Assembly (NCBI RefSeq): GCF_037975235.1
Contig: NZ_CP150241.1
Location: forward strand, 1,054,001-1,118,000
Direction of reading: 5' to 3'
Origin: Paenibacillus sp. FSL R5-0341
Lineage (GTDB): Bacteria > Bacillota > Bacilli > Paenibacillales > Paenibacillaceae
DNA length: 64,000 bases
In this document: positions 9,483-19,417 of the stretch, one piece after another
How the letters are laid out: each line of letters starts with the position of its first letter
How positions within the stretch are numbered: position 1 is the first letter of the stretch
Position numbers and translations under genes: made by a program
Notes under the pieces: model-generated
The model's database searches: none
Seen by the model: only the letters and a program-made list of their open reading frames with translations
What the model was told of the DNA's origin: nothing

Positions 9483-9676
9483 CTAACGAACCTCAAACGT
9501 CGTATTAAGGGATAATCAAGAAAAGTAAAACCTAACGAATCTCAGTAACGTTATTGCATCAAAATACGGCTTCTGCTTGCGAAAATCGACTTATTGGACG
9601 AAATAAGGTTTCTCTGATTCGTTAGGCATTTAGCCCACGTATAATGAAGCAAATAACGTGTGCTGGGTTCGTTAGG
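9483..9676. repeat. Nested inverted-repeat element (REP/MITE-like)
   Basis: Two nested pairs of inverted repeats share the core CTAACGAA. The outer pair is CTAACGAACC (9483-9492) with GGTTCGTTAG (9666-9675). The inner pair is CCTAACGAATC (9531-9541) with GATTCGTTAGG (9616-9626). The roughly 195-base element has no convincing coding frame and fills much of the 390-base gap between the ligase gene and the convergent amylase gene. It looks like a small interspersed repeat; copy number in the genome cannot be seen here. Confidence 0.5.
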
Positions 9677-9723
9677 ATATGACGTATAAGATTCATAAGA
9701 TGTATCAGACATATAAGATACAG

Positions 9724-9766
9724 AAGAGGCTGTTCCCCGGGCGTATGACCTGGAGGACAGCCTCTT
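9724..9766. terminator. Bidirectional terminator
   Basis: A 10-bp stem AAGAGGCTGT (9724-9733) with ACAGCCTCTT (9757-9766) lies between convergent genes, 33 bases past the stop of the minus-strand amylase. Confidence 0.7.
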
Positions 9767-9799
9767 TGAAGTTATTTTACCTTGTTAGCTGTATTCATC

Positions 9800-11572
9800 T
9801 CAGGCCTCAGCTGGTTGTTTCACCTCAAGTTGCATCAGGGAGAATCCGTATGCTTCCAGATTGAGGGTCAGTTTATTTTGCCGAGCTTCCACGGTGTTTG
9901 CTGTGAATAGATTTCGCCAGACGTTACGATCTGCCAAGGGGAGTTCCAGTGTACACGGCTCATCACCCGCATTCAGCACAAGAAGCATACGTTCACCTGA
10001 ATTCGAATCCAATCGTTCGATGGCAAGACAAGGGTCTCCGGCTTTTGCATATACAATCTTCAGTTCCGTGCTGCGAAGGGCAGGGTGCTCTTTGCGAAGG
10101 GCAATCGTACGGGTGAAGAATTCCAGAAGTTCACGGTTCTGTTTGGTCTCATCCCACTCCATACACTTGCGGCAACCCGGATCATATCCCCCATCAAGAC
10201 CCACTTCGTCTCCATAATAGATACAGGGTACACCTGGATACGTAAGCAGCAACGTAACGGCAAGCTTCATCTTGCGTTCATCTCCATCACACAAGGACAG
10301 CAGTCTGGGCGTATCATGGCTTCCGAGCAGATTGAAAGCTGCTTCCGTTACAGGCTGTGAATAGGCTGCGAGCAGTTTGCCGATCTCATTCGCGAAGCCA
10401 AGTCCATCCAGCTTTCCGTGCACCGTGTAGTCCAATACCGAATTGGTAAATGGATAATTCATCACGGCATCGAACTGGTCTCCCTGAAGCCACATGAGCG
10501 AATCATGCCAGATCTCACCGAGCAGATAGGCGTCAGGCTTGATGGCCTTTACCGTCTGCCGGAATTCGCGCCAGAACTGATGATCCACCTCATTCGCCAC
10601 ATCTAGTCTCCAGCCGTCAATATCCATCTCCTCAATCCAGAAACGTCCTACCTCCAGCAGGTATGCCTTCACTTCAGGGTGTTCCGTATTCAGCTTCGGC
10701 ATGAGCGGCTCAAAGGCAAAGGTGTCATAAGTCGGTATACCATCCTCCACACGCGGCGGCCAATCCTTAATATAGAACCAATCTGCGTAGGAGGAGGCAG
10801 CTCCATTCTTCATCACATCCACAAAAGGAGGAAACTCTCTCCCGGAATGATTAAATACCGCATCCAGAACAACGCGTATACCTCGCTGATGACAGGCGTC
10901 CACAAAGGCTTTGAACTGTTCATTGGTTCCAAAGTGAGGATCAACTTTCATGTAATCGCCTGTATTGTATTTGTGATTCGTCGTGGCCTCGAACAGCGGA
11001 CAGAAGTAGATGGCATTGATACCGAGCTGGCTGATATGATCCAGATGATCAAGCACACCTTGCAGATCTCCACCAAAGAAGTTCACCGGTGTAGGTTCTC
11101 CTCCCCAGGGTTCCGCATTTTTGGGACTGATGAAGGGATCACCATTGGCATAACGTTCAGGGAAAATCTGATAAAACACAGCGTCCTTAACCCAGGCAGG
11201 CGGTTCAAATATGTCGACTGGGTTCATAAATGGAAAATCAAAGAATTCAAGTGGATGATCAGGCAACGCCTGCTCGAATCCACGCTCTGTCATCCAGACC
11301 GATTCCTCTCCCTGAATCAATTGGAACCCATACCGTAATCTGCGATAGGGAGGTGAAGTCTCGGCTTCCCAATAATCGAACATTTCATCTCGGGCAAAGA
11401 TGTGCATGGGGATGTGCGTGATCGTCCGATCCCAGGCATATTTGTCCCCGGTAATCGCAATCACCGCATCCAGATCCCCGCGTTTGGACCGAAGTCGCAG
11501 GTGCATGGTCGAGCGATCATAAGCATAGGACCAATTGAGTTTGGGGCGATGGTAAATGGCTTCAAGAATCAT
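9800..11572 (-). CDS. Neopullulanase / cyclomaltodextrinase / maltogenic amylase (GH13_20)
   Basis: 590 residues, no signal peptide, so a cytoplasmic enzyme that opens cyclodextrins and short maltodextrins after import. Start 11572 (ATG) is chosen over the GTG three codons upstream because GAGGAG is 8 bases from the ATG. Residues 1 to about 120 are the CBM34 dimerisation domain typical of this subfamily. The barrel shows DAVFNH, GWRLDVANE (nucleophile Asp324), LGEIWHD (acid/base Glu353) and LGSHDTPR (Asp420). The MPKLN motif is characteristic of GH13_20. With the CGTase and MalFG it completes an extracellular-to-intracellular cyclodextrin route. Confidence 0.92.
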   Translation of the reverse strand: MILEAIYHRPKLNWSYAYDRSTMHLRLRSKRGDLDAVIAITGDKYAWDRTITHIPMHIFARDEMFDYWEAETSPPYRRLRYGFQLIQGEESVWMTERGFEQALPDHPLEFFDFPFMNPVDIFEPPAWVKDAVFYQIFPERYANGDPFISPKNAEPWGGEPTPVNFFGGDLQGVLDHLDHISQLGINAIYFCPLFEATTNHKYNTGDYMKVDPHFGTNEQFKAFVDACHQRGIRVVLDAVFNHSGREFPPFVDVMKNGAASSYADWFYIKDWPPRVEDGIPTYDTFAFEPLMPKLNTEHPEVKAYLLEVGRFWIEEMDIDGWRLDVANEVDHQFWREFRQTVKAIKPDAYLLGEIWHDSLMWLQGDQFDAVMNYPFTNSVLDYTVHGKLDGLGFANEIGKLLAAYSQPVTEAAFNLLGSHDTPRLLSLCDGDERKMKLAVTLLLTYPGVPCIYYGDEVGLDGGYDPGCRKCMEWDETKQNRELLEFFTRTIALRKEHPALRSTELKIVYAKAGDPCLAIERLDSNSGERMLLVLNAGDEPCTLELPLADRNVWRNLFTANTVEARQNKLTLNLEAYGFSLMQLEVKQPAEA

Positions 11573-11626
11573 GTGAATCACTCCTCGTCAGATGATGAAA
11601 TTCATATCAATGCGGCCATATAAACG

Positions 11627-11666
11627 CAAAAAAGGCACAACCTCAATTGTTCACGAGGTTGTACCT
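11627..11666 (-). terminator. Intrinsic terminator of the 11796-12377 gene
   Basis: On the minus strand a 12-bp stem (arms 11655-11666 and 11633-11644, one G-U pair) is followed by six Ts (11628-11633). It ends transcription of the secreted-protein gene upstream of the amylase start. Confidence 0.8.
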
Positions 11667-11795
11667 TTCGGCAGCATAGCCTTTTGATTATAGTGCTATT
11701 ATACGAACTAACGTAGCAAAAGAAAACACTTTTTTTCCTTAAATTTCAAAATTATTTTATTCGAAATGTAGGACGCATATCTACAATTACTGTTT

Positions 11796-12377
11796 TTATA
11801 AATCAAATCCAAGTTTATTGGCATATGCAGAGAATTCTTTGTGAAACTTCTCGATATTTTTCTTGCCGGAATCAATTTTGGCATTGGCCTGTTTCAGGAC
11901 AGCGCTGTTTACCGTTGTTTTGGAGACCGCTTTTTTAGCGAGTTGGAATCCTTCCAGCTGTGCATAGCTACCTTTGATCAGGTTGGCATGGATTTTTTGC
12001 AATTCCGCATCTTGCGGTTTAATCAGCTTCAGCTTGGATACATATTTGGTGTAGTTAGGAATCGCTGTGTTATTCAGTTTCAGGAAAACGGACTTGCGAT
12101 TAGACGATGTAATGTAGAATCCACCTCCCAAAGCATTGAAGGCTTTCTCCTCATATACCGATGCCTTATCCAACTGATCAAGGTAGCTCAGGAAATCTTC
12201 TTCTTCAACTGTAGGAATCGGTTCTTGTTCTGACGTGTCAACTTCTTCATAGTATTCGTCTTCCGAATATGTAGTAGTTGAGTCATCCGCAGCAGCGGCA
12301 TAGGACCCTGCAGGTGCGAATACCCCACCAAGCAAAACAAAGCTCATAATAATGGATAGAACCCAAGATTTTTTCAC
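11796..12377 (-). CDS. Secreted protein of unknown function
   Basis: 193 residues. A classical signal peptide (MKKSWVLSIIMSFVLLGG, cleavage near AAA) is followed by an acidic, Ser/Thr/Glu-rich linker (about 28-55) and a helical domain of about 130 residues rich in Lys and Ala (YVSKLKLIKPQDAELQKIHANL), spaced like a soluble helical bundle. I do not recognise the family. It has its own terminator, and the pectate lyase gene diverges from it. A role at the cell surface or in the medium is all that can be inferred. Confidence 0.75.
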   Translation of the reverse strand: MKKSWVLSIIMSFVLLGGVFAPAGSYAAAADDSTTTYSEDEYYEEVDTSEQEPIPTVEEEDFLSYLDQLDKASVYEEKAFNALGGGFYITSSNRKSVFLKLNNTAIPNYTKYVSKLKLIKPQDAELQKIHANLIKGSYAQLEGFQLAKKAVSKTTVNSAVLKQANAKIDSGKKNIEKFHKEFSAYANKLGFDL

Positions 12378-12764
12378 GTAACAATTTCCCCTATCTATAG
12401 ATGTGATATTATTCCATTGGATAATCTAACATAGTACGACAAGAAATTACAGGTATCATTTTACAGTAATATGGATTTTCATATCGTTTCATGCTGTTGC
12501 ATATTGGTGCAGCGTCGTATAGAGCTGTAGTGGAAGCGGTTATTGTAACTAGGTACAAAGAGATATGGCTATGTTTAAACGTGTACATTTGTTCGGGTAT
12601 TTGAATGAAGTTGGTTCTTTCAGAATGTTTTCAGAAAGGATATATATGCAAAAGTATGCTGTACTTTGGGTTTATTAATTAATACTTTAAACCTATTTCC
12701 GTTTGTAGCGGTATGCCCGATAAATAGCATTGGAGTTGATTCATACATATTGGAGGAATAGTTC
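12378..12764. other. Intergenic region between divergent secreted-protein genes
   Basis: 387 AT-rich bases that must carry the promoters of both flanking genes. I see no convincing ORF, hairpin or operator. GGAGGAATAGTTC immediately precedes the pectate lyase ATG. Confidence 0.4.
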
Positions 12765-14864
12765 ATGAGTAGAAACAAACGTTTTACCAAAATGATGGTC
12801 CTGGCGCTAAGCATAAGTCTTGTGCTCTCATTTGGGCTGATTCATCCCGCTCAGGCGAGTGAATGGTCCCAGGATACTTTTGAGAATGGGGATACGCAGT
12901 GGACGTCTACCGGTGGTAGTTGGTCTGTCGTTCAAGATCAGGGGAACGCAGTGTATTACCAATCGGGCAAGAGCGAGGGCAGAAGTTCGGCAGGGGACGT
13001 GGAATGGAGTGATTACGCCGTGGCAGCGGATGTGAAAGTCGTTGATTTTAATGGATCGACTCGAACTTACGTAGCGGGCAGATATACGGATGCGAACAAC
13101 TACTATGCAGCTTCATTGTATAACAGTGGTGGCGGAAAACTTGAAATTCGCAAAAAAGTCAATGGATCAACCACAACACTTGCCACGAAATTGGATTATA
13201 AGCTGGCAGTGGATACATGGTATAACGTCAAACTTGAAATGAGCGGCCCATCCATTAACATGTACGTGAATGGTGTGTTGGAGCTGTCTGCTACAGATAC
13301 CGATATGACCAAAGGAAGTGCAGGGCTGGTAACGTTGAAGTCCATTGTCATGTACGATAATGTAACCATTTCGAATATCGGAGATCCGGTAACAGAAACG
13401 CCAACCGATCCAACGCCGGAGACTCCACCAACGGATCCTTCAACTGAAGTACCACCGACTGATCCGTCCACAGAAACACCACCTACCGATTCTACACCAG
13501 AGCCAGAAGTTCCGGATCAGACACCGGAAATGGCTGCATACAATGTGACTGGATTTGCCGCAGCAAATACGACCGGTGGAGGTATCATCGAGGATACCGA
13601 TTCACGTTATATGCGGGTATATAACGCCAGTGATCTGGCTGTAGCATTGAAGAAAGGTTCCAAAATCAAAGTGGTTGAGATCATGAATGATCTGGACTTG
13701 GGTTGGAATGAAATTCCCGCTTCAGCCAAGACGGCTCCTTTTAGCGCCCATAATAACGCCCTGACACATCCTGTACTGATGAAGACGGGTGTCAGCAGAG
13801 TGAGCATTGATAACTTTGATGGTCTGACGATTTTTTCGGCTACCGGAGCAACGATCAAACATGCCGCGTTTACATTCAAGCGGAGCAACAATATCATTAT
13901 TCGTAACCTGGCATTTGATGAACTATGGGAGTGGGACGAAGCTACCAAGGGCAATTATGACAAGAACGATTGGGATTACATTACCGTAGAGAATAGCAGC
14001 AACGTCTGGATTGACCATGCAACTTTCCACAAAGCCTATGATGGCCTTGTTGATGTGAAAAAAGGTAGCCGTGGCGTGACGATTTCATGGTCTTCTTTTG
14101 TAGGAGATGATCAAGGTCCGAACAGCTGGGTGACCCAGCAGGTGAATGCCCTCGAAGCGAATATGTCAGCTCATCCAATGTATGCTTACCTGAGAAGCAG
14201 TGCGGTTGGTATGAGTAAGGAACAGATTATTGCCATCGCATCCAGTCAGAAGAAAGGACATCTGATTGGGGCGACAGAGTTCGCCAGTGATAATGCTGAC
14301 CTGGAAGTGACCCTGCATCACAATTATTATAAAGATATTCAGGATCGCATGCCGCGTGTACGTGGAGGTAATGTACATGTGTACAATATTGTTATGGATA
14401 ATGCCGATACTTGGGAGATCAAAAAGAAGATTACATCGAGTATGTCCAAAGCGATCTCAGCTAAAGGATATCATTTTGGAATCACCAGTAATGGAGCAAT
14501 CTCTACAGAGGATGGCGCTGTATTGTTGGAGAAATCCGTCATTATTGGCGTACAGGACCCGCTGAGAAACAATCAGGTGAGTGCGTCCAAGAGTAATTAC
14601 ACGGGAAAAATCAAGGCAATCGATACGATATACGTATGGAATGGAGCAAGTTATCGAGGGGGAAGTGAGGATGCCAAAAGCCCACTGGCACCAGGCCCGG
14701 CAGCTGAGAAATCATTCGCTTGGAACGGATTTGCATCCTTGCCATATAATTACGAAGTAGTTGACCCGACTGACTTGCAGACGAAACTAAATGCTAGCGG
14801 TGGTGCCGGTGCGGGGCAGCTTGTATGGACACCCGTTCAGTGGCTGACAACCAGCTATAATTAA
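12765..14864 (+). CDS. Secreted multidomain pectate lyase (PL1)
   Basis: 699 residues. Signal peptide 1 to about 31 (AQA cleavage). Residues about 33-205 form a LamG/concanavalin-like carbohydrate-binding domain (DTFENGDTQW, YYAASLYNSGGGKLEIRKK). About 207-255 is a Pro/Thr/Glu linker with repeated PTDPSTE-type units. About 258-690 is a right-handed beta-helix pectate lyase: VWIDHATF is the vWiDH motif and RMPRVRGG holds the catalytic Arg of the RxPxxR motif. It cleaves polygalacturonate by beta-elimination using calcium. Good ribosome site (GGAGGAATAG). No pectin-uptake genes adjoin it. The presence of a plant-cell-wall enzyme fits a soil or rhizosphere bacterium. Confidence 0.9.
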   Translation: MSRNKRFTKMMVLALSISLVLSFGLIHPAQASEWSQDTFENGDTQWTSTGGSWSVVQDQGNAVYYQSGKSEGRSSAGDVEWSDYAVAADVKVVDFNGSTRTYVAGRYTDANNYYAASLYNSGGGKLEIRKKVNGSTTTLATKLDYKLAVDTWYNVKLEMSGPSINMYVNGVLELSATDTDMTKGSAGLVTLKSIVMYDNVTISNIGDPVTETPTDPTPETPPTDPSTEVPPTDPSTETPPTDSTPEPEVPDQTPEMAAYNVTGFAAANTTGGGIIEDTDSRYMRVYNASDLAVALKKGSKIKVVEIMNDLDLGWNEIPASAKTAPFSAHNNALTHPVLMKTGVSRVSIDNFDGLTIFSATGATIKHAAFTFKRSNNIIIRNLAFDELWEWDEATKGNYDKNDWDYITVENSSNVWIDHATFHKAYDGLVDVKKGSRGVTISWSSFVGDDQGPNSWVTQQVNALEANMSAHPMYAYLRSSAVGMSKEQIIAIASSQKKGHLIGATEFASDNADLEVTLHHNYYKDIQDRMPRVRGGNVHVYNIVMDNADTWEIKKKITSSMSKAISAKGYHFGITSNGAISTEDGAVLLEKSVIIGVQDPLRNNQVSASKSNYTGKIKAIDTIYVWNGASYRGGSEDAKSPLAPGPAAEKSFAWNGFASLPYNYEVVDPTDLQTKLNASGGAGAGQLVWTPVQWLTTSYN

Positions 14865-14914
14865 ACGGATTGTTAGTTTTTTTATGAGTGATTATGATTG
14901 AATATGCAAAATTG

Positions 14915-14955
14915 AAAACGCCTTGCCGTAGAGGAATTTACGGTGAGGCGTTTTT
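14915..14955 (+). terminator. Terminator after pectate lyase
   Basis: A 16-bp stem (14915-14930 with 14939-14954, two G-U pairs) followed by TTTTT, about 50 bases after the stop codon. Confidence 0.85.
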
Positions 14956-15154
14956 CTGTAGTCGAAAGAGAGTAACAAAAAAATTACATATATGTATTTA
15001 CGTAATGAGGATTATATTGACTTATATTATATGTATGAAGTCGAAATTACCTTGTTTAAAGCTGTTTATGGGCCTGACAAAGTTCGACATGACGTGAGAA
15101 CTTTTTCCAAATAAAATGCTTGTATAATGGATTCATCTCCATTACAATACAATT

Positions 15155-15173
15155 GATAATGAGATTCAATATC
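15155..15173 (+). promoter_or_regulatory. Fur box upstream of siderophore importer
   Basis: GATAATGAGATTCAATATC matches the 19-bp Fur consensus GATAATGATAATCATTATC at 16 of 19 positions. It lies just downstream of a TATAAT -10 element (15123-15128) and 30 bases before the lipoprotein start, so iron-bound Fur would block transcription. Confidence 0.85.
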
Positions 15174-15202
15174 ATTTACAGAGAAAAGGGGAGTCGGGTT
15201 AC

Positions 15203-16216
15203 ATGTTCCAAGTAAAGAAAAAGTTATATATTTATGCAGCACTTATTCTGATGATTTCACTGCTTGCTGGTTGTGCTTCAGGTGGAAGTGCTGAGACAAC
15301 GAATACATCCAGCTCGGCGGCAAGTAGTAATGAGAGTACTAATGAAAGCGGTACATCAGGTAGTGCAACAGATGATCAAGCAAGAGTGGTCAAACATGCT
15401 ATGGGTGAAACCACAATTAATGGAACCCCGCAAAAAATCGTGACCCTGTTCCAGGGTGCCAATGATGTTGTTGTAGCGCTCGGAGTGAAGCCGACAGGTG
15501 TTGTCGAATCCTGGGTTCAGCAGCCAGTCTACGAATATCTGAGAGCAGATCTGGACGGAGTAACACAAGTGGGTCAGGAATCCCAGCCCAATCTGGAAGA
15601 GATCAACAAGTTGAAACCGGACTTGATCATTGCTACCAAGATCAGACATGAAGAGATCTATGAGCAATTGTCCCAGATCGCACCAACGGTAGTGACGGAA
15701 ACGTTGTTTGACTGGAAAGAAACCGTGAAGACGACTGGTGAAGCGATGAATATGGTTGAGCAATCAGACAAGCTATTGTCCGATTGGGATGCTCGTGTAG
15801 CTGATTTCAAGGCGAAAATGGGTGACCGTCTGCCGATTGAAGCAACCATTACGAACTTTAGAGCCGATCAGGTTCGTATTTTCTACATGGGATACGCAGG
15901 TAAAATTCTGAATGAACTTGGGTTCACCAGACCTGCTGGACATGATGCAGACACATGGGGTGTTGAATTGACTTCCAAAGAGAACATTCCGGATATGAAT
16001 GCGGACATGATCTTTAACTTTAATTCAGGCACCGAAACCGATGCGATTCAGAAAAATTATGATGATTGGACCAGCAGTCCTCTTTGGAAAAATCTTGATG
16101 CAGTCAAGAACAACCAACTGATTCAGGTCGATGAAGTGGCCTGGAACATGGCAGGTGGATACACATCGGCCAACATGATGCTGGACGATCTATATAAGCA
16201 GTTCAACCTGAACTAA
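15203..16216 (+). CDS. Iron-siderophore ABC transporter substrate-binding lipoprotein
   Basis: 337 residues. Lipoprotein signal with LLAGC (lipidated Cys24), a Ser/Thr/Asn-rich tether to about residue 55, then a class III periplasmic-binding fold (PF01497): IVTLFQGANDVVVALGVKP at the start and NLEEINKLKPDLIIA in the middle. It resembles B. subtilis YfiY, which binds hydroxycarboxylate/hydroxamate siderophores, but ligand type is not readable. A Fur box precedes it and the two permeases and ATPase follow. It is separated from the permeases by a hairpin, which would allow higher expression of the binding protein. Confidence 0.92.
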   Translation: MFQVKKKLYIYAALILMISLLAGCASGGSAETTNTSSSAASSNESTNESGTSGSATDDQARVVKHAMGETTINGTPQKIVTLFQGANDVVVALGVKPTGVVESWVQQPVYEYLRADLDGVTQVGQESQPNLEEINKLKPDLIIATKIRHEEIYEQLSQIAPTVVTETLFDWKETVKTTGEAMNMVEQSDKLLSDWDARVADFKAKMGDRLPIEATITNFRADQVRIFYMGYAGKILNELGFTRPAGHDADTWGVELTSKENIPDMNADMIFNFNSGTETDAIQKNYDDWTSSPLWKNLDAVKNNQLIQVDEVAWNMAGGYTSANMMLDDLYKQFNLN

Positions 16217-16229
16217 TTAACAGGAGCAG

Positions 16230-16281
16230 GACCTGCCATGCACCAGGACATTCGTTAACGAAGTGTATGGGCAGGCAGGTC
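16230..16281 (+). terminator. Intercistronic hairpin between binding protein and permeases
   Basis: An 8-bp GC-rich stem GACCTGCC (16230-16237) with GGCAGGTC (16274-16281), an inner palindrome TTCGTTAACGAA (16251-16262), then CTTTTGTC. It probably attenuates read-through into the permease genes, a common way to make more binding protein than membrane complex. Confidence 0.65.
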
Positions 16282-16313
16282 TTTTGTCATTTTACAGATG
16301 AAAGAGTGAGAAT

Positions 16314-17327
16314 ATGTTTCCCCTTTTTACGAAGGCAAGTGCCAAAGTCTGTGGACTGGCTGGTTTATTCATATTGCTTCTACTTGCTTGCCTAGCCAGC
16401 ATGATTCTGGGACGCACGCATATCACGTTTCAGATGGCATGGGATGCGCTGCAATTCTATGACGAGAGCTCGGTGGAACATGTGGTGCTCTTGACGGAGC
16501 GGCTGCCACGTACCATTATTGCCGCTGTCGTTGGTGCAAGTTTGGCCGTGGCGGGTGGACTAATGCAGGCATTAACACGTAATCCGCTTGCATCACCGAG
16601 TGTGTTCGGGATCAACGCAGGTGCGATCTTTTTTATTGTCATTGCCATCGTTGTATTGTCCGTATCCTCTCTCACCACCATGATGTGGTTTGGCTTTGCG
16701 GGAGCTGCGGTTGCCGCGGCGATTGTATATGCGCTGGGTTCCCTCGGTCGTGATGGCCTGACACCGATCAAAATAGTACTGGCTGGGACGGCAATCTCAG
16801 CATTGTTTGCCTCGTTCACACAGGCTATACTGGTGCTGGATGGAACCGGATTGCAGGATGTATTGTTCTGGCTTGCCGGTTCAGTAAGTGGTCGAACGTT
16901 GGATATGTTATATCCTGTGTTGCCGTACATGACAGGTGCAGCTATTGTCTCTCTGTTCATGGGCAGAGCCATCAATCTGCTGCTGACGGGTGACGATATC
17001 GCCAAAGGCATGGGACAGAATGTACTTCTGGTCAAGGTGCTCATGGGTATTGTTACCGTATTGCTCGCGGGTGGTTCCGTTGCCGTAGCTGGTTCGATCG
17101 GTCTCGTAGGTCTGATTGTCCCGCATATCATGCGTGCACTGGTAGGCAACGATTACCGCTGGCTTGTTCCCTACTCTATTGTAGGGGGAGCGATTCTGCT
17201 GCTGTCTGCGGATGTGGTTGCAAGACTGGTAATCATGCCGCAGGAAGTTCCACTTGGTGTCATGACTGCACTCATTGGCGGACCTTTCTTCGTGTACATT
17301 GCCCGTAAGGGGGTGACGAAGATATGA
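16314..17327 (+). CDS. FecCD-family iron-siderophore ABC permease 1
   Basis: 337 residues with about 9-10 membrane helices and the FecCD hallmarks LPRTIIAAVVGASLAVAGG, TRNPLASPSVFGI and GLIVPHIMRALVG. With the following permease it forms the heterodimeric channel of a BtuCD-like importer. The stop overlaps the next gene by four bases. B. subtilis YfiZ is the closest type by architecture and order. Confidence 0.92.
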   Translation: MFPLFTKASAKVCGLAGLFILLLLACLASMILGRTHITFQMAWDALQFYDESSVEHVVLLTERLPRTIIAAVVGASLAVAGGLMQALTRNPLASPSVFGINAGAIFFIVIAIVVLSVSSLTTMMWFGFAGAAVAAAIVYALGSLGRDGLTPIKIVLAGTAISALFASFTQAILVLDGTGLQDVLFWLAGSVSGRTLDMLYPVLPYMTGAAIVSLFMGRAINLLLTGDDIAKGMGQNVLLVKVLMGIVTVLLAGGSVAVAGSIGLVGLIVPHIMRALVGNDYRWLVPYSIVGGAILLLSADVVARLVIMPQEVPLGVMTALIGGPFFVYIARKGVTKI

Positions 17328-18367
17328 GGAAGATGTTGACTTTCCGCAACAAAAAAGACACCATCTCGGTGCAATTGGAACGAAAATCACTGACTGTTAT
17401 CGGCATATGTATCCTCTTGTTCCTAGTGGCAGGGGTTGTCGGGACCAGTGTGGGCAGTGACTTTATATCTCCGCTGGATGTGCTCAGAACGATATTCGGT
17501 GTGAATGCAGGCGAGCATGATTTCGTCGTGCTGACCTTGAGACTGCCACGAGTATTACTATCTTTGCTCGTAGGTGCAGCTCTCGGGATGTCAGGTGCGC
17601 TCCTGCAAGGCATTATCCGTAACCCTCTGGCCTCACCGGATGTCATTGGTATCACTGGCGGAGCAGCTGTTGCGGCTGTAGGTTTTGTTACATTGCTGGG
17701 CGGAGCGGTAAGTATCAAGCTGTTACCACTGTTCGCCATCGTTGGTGCGCTTGTGACGACATTGATCATCTACATACTTGCTTGGAAAAAAGGAGTCAGT
17801 CCGATCCGCCTGGTGCTGATCGGGATCGGAGTATCGGCCATTACCGGAGCCGGAACAACCTTTATGCTAATCCTGAGTCCGTTCTACACGGCAGGTCAAG
17901 CCTATATCTGGCTGACAGGAAGTATATACGGAGCATCGTGGACCGATGTCCGAACCATTCTCCCGGTTATCATTATTGTTGTTCCTTTGGCGATCTGGTT
18001 CGCCCGCAGTCTGAATGCACAGGAGTTCGGAGATGATCTGGCTACAGGGCTGGGGGTGACTGTTCAATGGCATCGTTCAGCGTTATTGTTATGCAGTGTA
18101 CTACTGGCGGGAATCGCCGTAGCAGTTGCCGGAACCATTGGTTTTGTAGGCCTGATCGCTCCACATATTGCCCGAAAACTGGTTGGACGGATGTTCGGTA
18201 GTATGCTAATTGTGTCCGGACTGGTCGGGGCTTTGCTTGTATTCGTCGCAGATTTGATTGCTCGCACAGCCTTTCTACCGCTTGATGTTCCCGCAGGGGT
18301 ATTCACAGCAGGCGTAGGCGCACCATTTTTCCTGTATCTGTTGTTCAAAAATCGAAATCAGTTTTGA
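17324..18367 (+). CDS. FecCD-family iron-siderophore ABC permease 2
   Basis: 347 residues, the second half of the channel, with the same family signatures ([49 protein letters not shown]). A charged N-terminal extension of about 20 residues precedes the first helix. The start overlaps the previous gene (ATGA). Resembles YfhA of B. subtilis. Confidence 0.92.
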   Translation: MRKMLTFRNKKDTISVQLERKSLTVIGICILLFLVAGVVGTSVGSDFISPLDVLRTIFGVNAGEHDFVVLTLRLPRVLLSLLVGAALGMSGALLQGIIRNPLASPDVIGITGGAAVAAVGFVTLLGGAVSIKLLPLFAIVGALVTTLIIYILAWKKGVSPIRLVLIGIGVSAITGAGTTFMLILSPFYTAGQAYIWLTGSIYGASWTDVRTILPVIIIVVPLAIWFARSLNAQEFGDDLATGLGVTVQWHRSALLLCSVLLAGIAVAVAGTIGFVGLIAPHIARKLVGRMFGSMLIVSGLVGALLVFVADLIARTAFLPLDVPAGVFTAGVGAPFFLYLLFKNRNQF

Positions 18368-18380
18368 GGAGGAGAGAGCC

Positions 18381-19202
18381 GTGAGTATTCTGGAAGCCAA
18401 GGAGCTTACTATCTCCTATGGAGCAGACCCCATTATTGAAAATTTAAATTTGACCATTCCCAAGGGACAGATCACCGTCCTGATTGGTAGCAACGGCTGT
18501 GGCAAATCCACGCTGCTGCGCACGATGGCTCGTTTGCTGAAATCCAGTTCAGGTTCCGTGCTGCTGGATGGCGAAGAGATTGCCAAGCTGCCGACCAAGG
18601 AGATTTCAAGGCGCATGTCCATCCTGCCGCAGGGTCCGACCGCTCCAGAAGGATTGACAGTGAATCAGCTGGTCAAGCAAGGGCGTTATCCACATCAAAC
18701 GTGGCTGAAGCAATGGTCCCGAGAGGATGAGCGTATGGTCAAGCTGGCACTGGAGTCTACACATCTGACGGAACTCGCCGATCGGCCTGTGGATGCATTG
18801 TCCGGTGGACAGCGTCAGCGTGCCTGGATTGCGATGACCCTCGCGCAGGGAACCGAAACGCTGCTGCTGGATGAACCTACAACCTATCTGGATATGACAC
18901 ATCAGATTGATATCCTTGATCTGTTGTTCGAGTTGAACGAACGGGAAGGGCGTACCATTGTCATGGTGCTTCATGATCTGAATCTGGCATGTCGGTATGC
19001 ACATCACATTGTGGCTGTTCACAACAAGTCCATCTACGCGGAAGGTAAACCGGAGGATATCGTTACACAGGAGATGGTCCGTAAGGTTTTCCAGATGGAG
19101 TGTGAGATTGCGGTCGATCCGCTGTTCGGCACACCAACTTGCATCCCACATGGAAGAGGGAGGAAGCTGAATGGGGAACAGCGTTATACACAACTGGCTT
19201 GA
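18381..19202 (+). CDS. Iron-siderophore ABC transporter ATPase (FecE/FhuC type)
   Basis: 273 residues, GTG start after GAGGAGGAGAG. Walker [10 protein letters not shown] (about 36-44), Q-loop ILPQGP, ABC signature [12 protein letters not shown], Walker B TLLLDEPT and switch His in MVLHDLN are intact. It powers the two FecCD permeases upstream. Many Firmicutes share one such ATPase (YusV) among several importers; having a dedicated copy here makes the operon self-sufficient. Confidence 0.93.
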   Translation: MSILEAKELTISYGADPIIENLNLTIPKGQITVLIGSNGCGKSTLLRTMARLLKSSSGSVLLDGEEIAKLPTKEISRRMSILPQGPTAPEGLTVNQLVKQGRYPHQTWLKQWSREDERMVKLALESTHLTELADRPVDALSGGQRQRAWIAMTLAQGTETLLLDEPTTYLDMTHQIDILDLLFELNEREGRTIVMVLHDLNLACRYAHHIVAVHNKSIYAEGKPEDIVTQEMVRKVFQMECEIAVDPLFGTPTCIPHGRGRKLNGEQRYTQLA

Positions 19203-19289
19203 GGATCAAAAAGTCCGCTTTTGATTACTTCAATAATGATTCATCCATCCACACGAACTACATTGCATGAGCATGCAGATAACAAATTA

Positions 19290-19325
19290 GGCAAGCCATT
19301 GGTAAAACCGTATCCAAGGCTTGCC
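19290..19325 (+). terminator. Terminator of the siderophore importer operon
   Basis: GGCAAGCC plus TTGG (19290-19301, one bulged A) pairs with CCAA plus GGCTTGCC (19314-19325), giving 12 base pairs about 90 bases after the ATPase gene. A weaker stem, ATCAAAA/TTTTGAT, sits at 19205-19225. Confidence 0.6.
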
Positions 19326-19417
19326 CAGTTTGTTGTGCCTATTATTCGATAAAAGCATACCTACATCGACTCAAACCCCTACCGAATTACATCTTATTTT
19401 TCCTTAAAAGTTTATTA

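Noticed and set aside
9679-9864. 61-codon plus-strand ORF after the nested repeat
   Set aside because: It runs through the bidirectional terminator and into the antisense of the amylase gene.
12620-12814. Minus-strand 64-codon ORF upstream of the pectate lyase
   Set aside because: It overlaps the pectate lyase ribosome site and signal peptide in antisense and lacks a ribosome site of its own.
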